Part shown: one piece after another, positions 57,171 through 64,000 of the stretch
Numbering within the stretch: position 1 is the stretch's first letter
Layout of the letters: each line of letters begins with the position of its first letter
Origin: an uncultured Alphaproteobacteria bacterium
GTDB taxonomy: Bacteria; Pseudomonadota; Alphaproteobacteria; Rhodobacterales; Rhodobacteraceae
NCBI GenBank assembly: GCA_902611475.1
Contig: CACLZW010000005.1
Location: 19,720 to 83,719, forward strand
Reading direction: 5' to 3'
DNA: 64,000 nt
Translations under genes and position numbers: made by a program
Notes under the pieces: model-generated
Told to the model about the DNA's origin: nothing
What the model saw: only the letters and a program-made list of their open reading frames with translations
Database searches by the model: none

Positions 57171-57842
57171 ATGAAAGATCACGTTGTTGAAATAAAGGAT
57201 GTTTCAAAAATCTTTGTTACAAAATCCGGAGACCTCGAGCTTTTTACCGATGTAAATATCAACTTTTGCTCTTCCACTAGCTACGCTCTTATAGGTGAGA
57301 GCGGCGTCGGAAAGTCAACACTTTTGCATATCGCTTCCGGGCTCGAGAAGCCTTCTACCGGTAAGGTTTTCTTTGGCAAGAAAAATTTTTGGGATCTCAA
57401 GCCATCTGGTCAAGCTTTATTAAGACTTAACGAGACAGCGATTATATTCCAACAGTATAATTTGATTCCATGTCTCTCCGTTAAGGAGAATATTGAATTC
57501 CAATCTAGGATTAATAAGAAGCATAATAACGAATATATCAAAGCAATTATTGAAGATCTCCAAATTGCCAGATTGCTGGAGGAGTGGCCAGAAAATCTTT
57601 CAGGAGGAGAACAGCAAAGGGTAGCTATAGCAAGAGCATTAGCTGCTCAACCAAAAATTTTATTTGCGGATGAACCAACTGGTAGCTTGGATGAAAAGAA
57701 TTCAAAAATAGTTTTAGACATGCTCTTAAACATAAATCAAAAATATAATACCAGCTTAGTAGTAATAACGCACTCGCTTGCCATCGCCTCAAAATTAGAA
57801 GTGTGCCTAGAGCTTAAATCAAGAAAAATATCAAAGAAATGA
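57171..57842 (+). CDS. ABC transporter ATPase, LolD/MacB type
   Basis: 223 residues with Walker A GESGVGKSTLL (about 43-53), signature LSGGEQQRVAIARAL and Walker B ILFADEPTGSLD, the MacB/LolD class. It overlaps the FtsX permease by four bases. Together with the permease and the AttH-like gene it resembles the attEFGH gene group. Probably works in the inner membrane to power removal of a substrate to or from the envelope. Confidence 0.92.
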   Translation: MKDHVVEIKDVSKIFVTKSGDLELFTDVNINFCSSTSYALIGESGVGKSTLLHIASGLEKPSTGKVFFGKKNFWDLKPSGQALLRLNETAIIFQQYNLIPCLSVKENIEFQSRINKKHNNEYIKAIIEDLQIARLLEEWPENLSGGEQQRVAIARALAAQPKILFADEPTGSLDEKNSKIVLDMLLNINQKYNTSLVVITHSLAIASKLEVCLELKSRKISKK

Positions 57843-60262
57843 ACCAATTTTTTCGAGTACTTAAAGTAATTGTCGCGAATTGGAAAAAAGCAAAAGGGCA
57901 ACTCCTTTTCACTATCCTAGGTATAGCAATAGCTTCAACTCTTTGGTCGAGCGTAGACATTGTGAACAACCAAACCATTAAGGCACAAAAACGATCGATC
58001 GATCTCTTACAAACGGCTTTTAAGCCTATAATTATTGATAGGGAATTACCTTATGTAAGTCAGAACGATTATGTTCAATTGCGACTCAATGGATGGCTTG
58101 TAAACCCTGTGATACGAGCACCTTTAAAAAACACAAATATTATTGTAATGGGCGTTGATCTTTTAGCAGATGGAAAAAAAATACTACCTAGTGGAAAAAT
58201 TCTTGCTGATAGCAATTTTTTAGAAATGCACGCAAATGGTGAGCCCCTACTATTTGGCTCTCGTAAAACTTTTGAGAAAATAACAAATCACATTTCTAAT
58301 TTTACTAGGATAGAACTCGTACATCTACCCGAAGATACTTTAATAGGTGATATCACTTCCGTCCAGAGTCTACTGAATATGGAAGGAAGATTTACATACT
58401 TTGAGTATGTAAATAGAAGCTTGAACACTCTTGATAAGCTACCACTTAAAAATTTAATGCTGATCGACGATAATAGTGCTGGGGAATTCAGGTTTATCTC
58501 CGAAAGCTTTACCTTTAACATTAGAGCATTTGGATTTCTCTCCTTTTTTGTTGGAATGTTTATTGTATATACCAGCGTCGGAATGGCGTATGACCAGAGA
58601 AAAATCACTGTAAAAATTTTGAAGACAATAGGGATTGATAGAACTCTGATCAATTTTACTCTAGCGACAGAGTTACTTTTAATTTCATTATTTTCCGGTT
58701 CGATTGGAGCATTTGGCGGTTTTCTGCTGGCCCGAGAACTTCTTCCGGATATAAATAACACAATCTCAAATATTTATAATAGCCCTGTAGACGGAAAAAT
58801 TGACTTATCAATTAGCTGGTACTTTTATAGTGTCTTGATAGCAGGACTAGGCACTCTATTTGCTTGTTCCAGGGCGTTGTTAAGGCTTGATAATTTAAGT
58901 CCAGTAGAGCCGACAAGTTATAAGAAACTCTACTCGAGGAAAAGGCTTTCTATCATTTTTTATGCAATCCTTTTACCTCTAACCTTCACTTTTTACTATT
59001 TATCAATAACGTTCAACATAAAAATTGCCAACTTCCTATTTTTGGGATCAGTAATTGTTATTGGTTGTGCTTTACTGCCTTTACTTATTAAGTTGTTTTT
59101 GTTCTTCGCTGCCAAAAAACTACCAGAACGATTTGCACTATCTTTTTGGCTGCTCAGAGATACTCAAAAATTTGGCACACTTCTTTTTGCAGGCTATATC
59201 GCTTTTTTCTTAGCTCTTTCAATAAATGTTGGAGTTCATGGAATGGTAACAAGCTTCAAATCAACTTTTGTCGAGTGGCTGGAGGATAGGATCTTTGCTG
59301 AATATTATATAAATATAACGAATGCGCGCCAGCTTAATAAAATACAAAGTATGGTTAAAAAATATGATGGGGAGGCTTATCCTATTATAAAAAACAAAGG
59401 TAAGTATAATGAAAAAGCTGTCGAGATCTATGGGTTCAATCCCTCCTCAGTTTATGAAAAAAATTGGCCTTTATTAGACAAAAAAAGAAATGCCTGGGAT
59501 AGGATTAGAAATGGAGAGGTCATTTTTGTGAGTGAACAGTTATCTATCCGAGAAGAGATAAAATTAGACGATTTTTTAGAATTAGAGATTAATGACAAAA
59601 AAATTCGCATCCAGGTTGGTGGAATTTACGCAGATTATGGCAACCCACATAATCAGTTAATGATGCAACTTAAACTTTTTAAGACATTTTTTTCGTCCCA
59701 AATTCCGAGCACCATTGCAGTAAAACTTGACGAAACTAATCATTTGAATTTTCTAAATGAATTATCGTCAAAGATTTCAATTAATTCAGAAACAATTATC
59801 AACCCGCAGCAAGTGCGGAAAATCTCTCTAGAGATCTTTGATAATACTTTCAAGATTAGTTTTCAACTGGCCTTAATAACTTTATTTGTGGCTGCGTTCA
59901 CGCTTTACGCTAATCTAATTAGTATAAATAAATTGAGGAAAAAAGATCTCCTTCCAATCTATTTGATTGGCTTTTCTGTAAATCAGGTTATACGTTTGGA
60001 GCTATTGAAGATCTTTATTTTAACTAATATGGTCTGTTTCCTTTCGATTGGGATGGGTGTAATAATAGCCTTTATATTGTCGGAGGTTATAAACCCAAAT
60101 TTTTTTGGATGGAGGATTCCAATACAAGTTTTTCCAAAATATTGGCTACAAGTATGGATTACTGCCACTTTGGCTTCAGTTTTCTCGACCATTTTGTCTT
60201 TTAGAATGTCTAATAAGAGTGCTTGGTCAAATTTTGATAGAAAAATATTTAGACCATTATGA
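57839..60262 (+). CDS. FtsX/MacB-type ABC transporter permease
   Basis: 807 residues, about eight to ten hydrophobic segments: one near the N-terminus, a cluster at about 230-420, and a last block from about 670 to 800, with large periplasmic parts between. VGMAYDQRKITVKILKTIGID and YANLISINKLRKKDLLPIYLIG are FtsX-domain repeats. The double FtsX layout corresponds to fused AttF/AttG-like permeases. It overlaps both neighbours by four bases. Confidence 0.9.
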   Translation: MNQFFRVLKVIVANWKKAKGQLLFTILGIAIASTLWSSVDIVNNQTIKAQKRSIDLLQTAFKPIIIDRELPYVSQNDYVQLRLNGWLVNPVIRAPLKNTNIIVMGVDLLADGKKILPSGKILADSNFLEMHANGEPLLFGSRKTFEKITNHISNFTRIELVHLPEDTLIGDITSVQSLLNMEGRFTYFEYVNRSLNTLDKLPLKNLMLIDDNSAGEFRFISESFTFNIRAFGFLSFFVGMFIVYTSVGMAYDQRKITVKILKTIGIDRTLINFTLATELLLISLFSGSIGAFGGFLLARELLPDINNTISNIYNSPVDGKIDLSISWYFYSVLIAGLGTLFACSRALLRLDNLSPVEPTSYKKLYSRKRLSIIFYAILLPLTFTFYYLSITFNIKIANFLFLGSVIVIGCALLPLLIKLFLFFAAKKLPERFALSFWLLRDTQKFGTLLFAGYIAFFLALSINVGVHGMVTSFKSTFVEWLEDRIFAEYYINITNARQLNKIQSMVKKYDGEAYPIIKNKGKYNEKAVEIYGFNPSSVYEKNWPLLDKKRNAWDRIRNGEVIFVSEQLSIREEIKLDDFLELEINDKKIRIQVGGIYADYGNPHNQLMMQLKLFKTFFSSQIPSTIAVKLDETNHLNFLNELSSKISINSETIINPQQVRKISLEIFDNTFKISFQLALITLFVAAFTLYANLISINKLRKKDLLPIYLIGFSVNQVIRLELLKIFILTNMVCFLSIGMGVIIAFILSEVINPNFFGWRIPIQVFPKYWLQVWITATLASVFSTILSFRMSNKSAWSNFDRKIFRPL

Positions 60263-61296
60263 GACGCAAGATATTAGTATTTCTTTTTTGTTTTTTGCTG
60301 TTTGGTTATCATTCATTGGCTGATGAACATAGTAATGAATTTAATATTGCAAATCCAGGCTATCAGATTACTTTCCCAAAGGATCATGGCCCACACAAAA
60401 ACTTTCGAATTGAATGGTGGTATTTGACTTCAAATCTAAAGTCTGAGTCCATAGAAAATTTGGGTATACAATGGACCTTGTTCAGGAGTAACCTCGCACC
60501 AATATTGAGCAAAAAACCTAATAACCTTAATGGCTTTTGGATGGCGCATAGCGCCATAACTACAGACACACTGCATTATTTTGAGGAACGTTTTGCACGA
60601 GAAGAAAGTGATCAAGCAGGTGTAAAACTAAATCCTTTTAGAGCCTGGATAGATAATTGGAGCATTACAGGAGACGATCAACTAGAAACTATACAATTAG
60701 AAGCTAGCAGTGTAGAGTTCGCCTTTTCATTAAAATTTTCGACTAAAACTAAACCAGTTCTACAGGGTAATGCCGGTTACAGCAAAAAATCTGAAACGAG
60801 TGCGGCGTCCCATTATTATAGTCAACCCTTCTATAGTGTAGAAGGATGGGTCACTTTGAATGGAGAACAGCATGTTGTGGAGGGAGTAGGTTGGTTAGAT
60901 CGTGAGTGGTCAAGTAATCTGCTAAACGAGAACCAGCTCGGTTGGGATTGGTTTTCTTTACATCTCAATAATGGAAGAAAAGTAATGCTTTTCAAAGTGC
61001 GGCATGCTTCTGGCAATGATTTTCTGTCTGGATCATGGATTAACCAAGATGGAACCAAAAAGCCGCTCAATGCTTCTGATATCGAACTTGAAGAAACTGA
61101 TTATTCAACTGTTGAGGGTAGAAAAATTCCAACCAAATGGAAAATTTCCCTTCTTAGCAGAAATAGCCTGACTATTAATATCGAGGCTCTAAATATCAAC
61201 TCTTGGATGGGCACCAATTTCCCCTACTGGGAGGGGCCAATTGCAGTTAGCGGTGATTTATCAGGTGTCGGTTATTTAGAAATGACAGGATATTAA
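60259..61296 (+). CDS. Secreted AttH/CrtC-like lipocalin-fold protein
   Basis: 345 residues with a signal peptide (about 1-20, ending SLADE). PKDHGPHKNFRIEWWYLTSNL and GVGWLDREWSSNLLNENQLGWDWFSLHL (given in part) are the hallmarks of the AttH/CrtC family, two lipocalin-like halves. In plants and bacteria related proteins are hydratases or lipid-binding; the bacterial AttH group sits with ABC transporters. Likely an envelope partner of the exporter. It ends 5 bases from carD on the other strand. Confidence 0.88.
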   Translation: MRRKILVFLFCFLLFGYHSLADEHSNEFNIANPGYQITFPKDHGPHKNFRIEWWYLTSNLKSESIENLGIQWTLFRSNLAPILSKKPNNLNGFWMAHSAITTDTLHYFEERFAREESDQAGVKLNPFRAWIDNWSITGDDQLETIQLEASSVEFAFSLKFSTKTKPVLQGNAGYSKKSETSAASHYYSQPFYSVEGWVTLNGEQHVVEGVGWLDREWSSNLLNENQLGWDWFSLHLNNGRKVMLFKVRHASGNDFLSGSWINQDGTKKPLNASDIELEETDYSTVEGRKIPTKWKISLLSRNSLTINIEALNINSWMGTNFPYWEGPIAVSGDLSGVGYLEMTGY

Positions 61297-61301
61297 AAAT
61301 A

Positions 61302-61814
61302 CTACGCTGCTTTACCCTCTAAAACCTTGTCCACCTTCTCCTGAGCTTTTTTTTCTCCAATACCATCTACAGCGGCGATCTCCCTCGTTAATCGTTCTAA
61401 AGCGGCTTCGTAGAGTTGCCTTTCTGAATAAGATTGCTCTCTTTGTTCCTCGTTTCGATGAAGGTCCCTTACCACTTCTGCAATTAGAATGAGCTCTCCA
61501 GAATTTATTTTTTGTTCGTAATCTTGCGCACGTCGAGACCACATTGCACGTTTGACCTTTGCTTTACCACTAATTACCTGTAATGCTTTTCCGATGGTGT
61601 TTGGACTTGACAACTTTCGCATCCCCGTAGATTCTGCCTTATTTTTGGGAACTTTAAGAGTCATTTTATCCTTATCAAAAGTAATAACATACATTTTTAG
61701 CTCGAAGCCGGCGATTTCCTGCACTTCTTCGTCGACTATCTGCCCTACCCCATGTGAGGGATAAACCACAAAATCATTAATTTTAAAATCTACATCTGAT
61801 AAGTCACTATCCAT
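61302..61814 (-). CDS. CarD-family transcriptional regulator
   Basis: 170 residues. The N-terminal RNA-polymerase-interaction domain (FKINDFVVYPSHGVGQIVDEE, given in part) is followed by a helical C-terminal part with RAMWSRRAQDYEQKINSG. CarD binds RNA polymerase beta and stabilises open complexes at rRNA and other promoters. In alphaproteobacteria it is often near fdxA, as here. Length is normal. Confidence 0.93.
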   Translation of the reverse strand: MDSDLSDVDFKINDFVVYPSHGVGQIVDEEVQEIAGFELKMYVITFDKDKMTLKVPKNKAESTGMRKLSSPNTIGKALQVISGKAKVKRAMWSRRAQDYEQKINSGELILIAEVVRDLHRNEEQREQSYSERQLYEAALERLTREIAAVDGIGEKKAQEKVDKVLEGKAA

Positions 61815-61880
61815 AAAAGCCCACCATTAAATTGAAAAAAAATGATGTACCATAGTTAATCAAAAATAGCTACTTAAAAG

Positions 61881-62219
61881 TTAATCTCCTTCTCCAGCTT
61901 TATCAGAGAAGAATTTTTCAAATTTGCCTGACTCACCTTCCATTTTGTCTGCATCTGGTAATGGATCTCTTCTAATTGTGATGTTTGGCCACTGCTCGGA
62001 ATATTTTCTATTGAATTCTACCCACTCAGCAGCGTCAGGTTCCGTGTCAGGCTTGATTGCATCTGCTGGACACTCAGGTTCACAAACGCCACAGTCAATA
62101 CATTCATCGGGGTGAATTACAAGCATGTTTTCTCCCTCATAAAAGCAATCCACCGGGCAAACATCTACGCAGTCGGTGTATTTACACCCAATGCACTTAT
62201 CGTTGACTATGTATGTCAA
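61881..62219 (-). CDS. fdxA: 7Fe ferredoxin FdxA
   Basis: 112 residues. Cysteines [13 protein letters not shown] (Cys9, 12, 17, 21) and [11 protein letters not shown] after residue 38 give one [3Fe-4S] and one [4Fe-4S] cluster of the Azotobacter type. The long C-terminal tail ([16 protein letters not shown]) is typical of FdxA. Cytosolic electron carrier, essential in several relatives. It lies between carD and the S4 protein. Confidence 0.95.
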   Translation of the reverse strand: MTYIVNDKCIGCKYTDCVDVCPVDCFYEGENMLVIHPDECIDCGVCEPECPADAIKPDTEPDAAEWVEFNRKYSEQWPNITIRRDPLPDADKMEGESGKFEKFFSDKAGEGD

Positions 62220-62256
62220 TCGGTTCTCCTTATAAAATCTACTATTATAATAGGAT

Positions 62257-62655
62257 TTAATTATCGGAAAGGAAGTGTAATTTTTCTTTTAGAGCCTTTA
62301 AATTTCTTCTTATCTTTTTGTCAGGTTTATATCTTGTTCTGGCTTGAAAAAGTTTTGCGCCTTCCTGTCTATCTTCGAAAATTATTTTGTAAAAACTTTT
62401 AGCTTTTGCGGATGAAACTCTTTTTACCGCAATCTCTTTGACCAAGACTGTTTTTCTAACAAAGTTTTGTTCAATAATCAGTTGACTATCTAGATTTATT
62501 AAAGTGGCTGGCTTTGTTTTGGTTTTCACAGATAGGCGTACCAGACCTTTTTTAATGTTTAATGCTGCAATATTTCTTGTTTTGTAGAACCTTGCCGCCC
62601 ACAGCCATACATCCAACCGACACTGGGATAAAGGTGGTTTTTCAGAGAGACTCAA
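62257..62655 (-). CDS. S4-domain RNA-binding protein (HslR/Hsp15-like)
   Basis: 132 residues, S4 fold in the middle: [21 protein letters not shown] and KKGLVRL. Ends with a basic tail ([16 protein letters not shown]). Hsp15 in E. coli recycles stalled 50S subunits with nascent chains; the same role here is inference. It overlaps the helicase gene by four bases, a linkage common in alphaproteobacteria. Confidence 0.88.
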   Translation of the reverse strand: MSLSEKPPLSQCRLDVWLWAARFYKTRNIAALNIKKGLVRLSVKTKTKPATLINLDSQLIIEQNFVRKTVLVKEIAVKRVSSAKAKSFYKIIFEDRQEGAKLFQARTRYKPDKKIRRNLKALKEKLHFLSDN

Positions 62656-64000
62656 TTTTTAATTAAAACCTTTAACATCGAAAAAGGAGAGTCGTTTGTT
62701 GGCATTTTTTTTGCCCTATTCTTTTTTCTATTTTGCTTCGTTTTTTTAGATGTTTCAGAAGCTGACGTTAATTTTACTCTTCTGTTTATTACGTGTTTTT
62801 TAAACAAAACCTTATAGTGCTCATCATTCTTCTCAAAAGTTATAACCTCATTAACTTTCTCTGTTTTCTCATGTCTGATGTCAAATCGAAGGCTTCTGAT
62901 GAGCTCTGTAAATTTATCTAACCCCAATCCAGTAATCGATAACATACCTGGTTGAATTACTATCCACTCATCTTTGGAATATTCTTTGATCATAAAAAAC
63001 AGTCTTTCAAGCATGTCTATTCTTATAGCCCTATTGCCAGCCACAAAAAAGCCTGCAACCAAATATTGTTTCTTGGATATATTTTTGTCGTATTCAACTG
63101 TAACCAGACCGGCTGGGGGGTGAAATAATGTTGGCTCGGGGGTAACACAGAAAACATTAAATAGAGCAATTCTTAACCTTGATGCTTCCGGCTTAAGAAG
63201 CGTCATGTCATATATTGTTTTATATCCAAACCTTATGCCAAAATTTCTTAGTTTATCTTTGCTCTCATTATCAATGCTATTGAATTGCTCCATAACCTCA
63301 GATTTCATAAGAACGCCCAAATTATTAACAAAAATATGTGCAAACCCAGCTGCAGCGCCTCTCAATTTATTATTATTGGCAAGAGTCAAAAGATTAGGCA
63401 TGAGTGTCTTAACCTTATTTTCAATAAAAATGTCGAGTTTTCTTTGAATTTTATCCAGGCTGCTTTTATCCAGCTCATCTGACTTGATCAGTTTAACTTT
63501 TGGGGTCAATATTTTTTGACTTTTCTCAAGCTGACCAACTTTGCTACCTCGCCAAATCACCTGCCCATTTACACGAAGCAAAATTTCACTTTCTGGTGCC
63601 TCATAAAAACTCGTTACTAAGCCAGTAAGGTGTCGACGCAAAAAAGGTCTCACCACCTGCATCAATTTTTTATTCTCCAATGCAGAATCTGCCCCAGAAA
63701 GATTAAATACAAACCCATCCATTTTACCAAAGAGATGGCCCTTGATATAAACGCAGCTATTGTCTCTTAACTCGAAATCTTTCTCATCAAAATTTTCTGC
63801 CATTCCCTTTTTTATCAATACAGACCTCCTTAGGTCAACAAATCGTTGTGTAAGTTTTAGATGCAAGGCATCGGAAAGCCTATCTTCAATATTTCTGGTG
63901 ATCCCGATAAAATATTCGTTATCCAGTAGCCATTTGTTAATGTTAGCGACAAATGACCAAGTCCTGATAAACGATAATCTCTTAGATAAGATGTCTATAT
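62652..64000 (-). CDS. Helicase-related protein, C-terminal part (N-terminus off window)
   Basis: The frame stays open from the window edge at 64000 to the stop at 62652, about 449 residues. The apparent start at 63866 is a TTG and not the real one: upstream in-frame sequence reads RLSDALHLKLTQRFVD, which is conserved in alphaproteobacterial Suv3/helicase-like proteins. The visible part contains no helicase motifs; those lie outside. The C-terminal end has a basic tail (KKTKQNRKKNRAKK). Its neighbour is an S4 RNA-binding protein, so an RNA role is likely. Confidence 0.85.
   Translation of the reverse strand, partial: IDILSKRLSFIRTWSFVANINKWLLDNEYFIGITRNIEDRLSDALHLKLTQRFVDLRRSVLIKKGMAENFDEKDFELRDNSCVYIKGHLFGKMDGFVFNLSGADSALENKKLMQVVRPFLRRHLTGLVTSFYEAPESEILLRVNGQVIWRGSKVGQLEKSQKILTPKVKLIKSDELDKSSLDKIQRKLDIFIENKVKTLMPNLLTLANNNKLRGAAAGFAHIFVNNLGVLMKSEVMEQFNSIDNESKDKLRNFGIRFGYKTIYDMTLLKPEASRLRIALFNVFCVTPEPTLFHPPAGLVTVEYDKNISKKQYLVAGFFVAGNRAIRIDMLERLFFMIKEYSKDEWIVIQPGMLSITGLGLDKFTELIRSLRFDIRHEKTEKVNEVITFEKNDEHYKVLFKKHVINRRVKLTSASETSKKTKQNRKKNRAKKMPTNDSPFSMLKVLIKN

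Overview
The window is AT-rich bacterial DNA from what looks like a marine alphaproteobacterium with a compact genome. The basis is: dense, often overlapping genes; the helicase / S4 RNA-binding / FdxA ferredoxin / CarD block at the right end, an order I know from alphaproteobacteria; a red-type (form IC/ID-like) RuBisCO with CbbX; and pathways for carnitine, sarcosine, possibly DMSP or betaine, urea and leucine that are common in marine Alphaproteobacteria. I saw no phage, insertion sequence, CRISPR array, tRNA or rRNA. Placement below class level is not supported by what I can read.

Layout. 1-3680 (minus): end of a squalene/phytoene synthase family gene, cimA and cysS. 3794-4525 (plus): an MlaA-like gene. 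4527-10654 (minus): a Calvin-cycle operon, read as small membrane gene, fbp, prk, fba, cbbL, cbbS, cbbX. 10816-12539 (plus): an alpha/beta hydrolase fused to a class III nucleotide cyclase, then a lone cyclic-nucleotide-binding protein. 12548-13295 (minus): a class I glutamine amidotransferase with a problematic start. 13427-27877 (plus): a long catabolic operon: soxBDAG, fhs, folD, a 26-codon micro-ORF, an NrtS-like gene, a uronate-dehydrogenase-like SDR, a ThDP enzyme, a transthyretin/HIUase-like protein, a DmdA-like protein, BKACE, and L-carnitine dehydrogenase fused to a thioesterase.

27906-50107 (minus): read in the direction of transcription, an acyl-CoA ligase, a LivGHMKF-type ABC importer, a second (PaaK-like) CoA ligase, thiolase, SDR, isovaleryl-CoA dehydrogenase, methylcrotonyl-CoA carboxylase, HMG-CoA lyase, then ureDABCEFG, then liuC and an AhpD-like gene. 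The urease operon therefore sits inside the leucine-degradation run. 50236-53741 (minus): glycerate 2-kinase, SDR and a class III aminotransferase. 53910-57006: MepA, a small secreted protein, bactofilin, an orphan gene and an HxlR regulator. 57171-61296 (plus): an ABC exporter with an AttH/CrtC-like secreted protein. 61302-64000 (minus): carD, fdxA, S4 protein and the C-terminal part of a helicase running off the window.

How it fits together. Carnitine can be taken to glycine betaine plus acetoacetate (carnitine dehydrogenase, BKACE, thioesterase). Sarcosine oxidase releases C1 units as methylene-THF, and FolD plus Fhs can turn these into formate and ATP. Leucine degradation also yields acetoacetate and acetyl-CoA, and urease supplies ammonia and CO2. 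RuBisCO makes the organism a candidate mixotroph. The least explained parts are the SDR / ThDP / HIUase-like / DmdA-like block at 21432-25495 and the hydrolase-cyclase plus CNB pair beside the Calvin operon, where a cbbR would often be expected.
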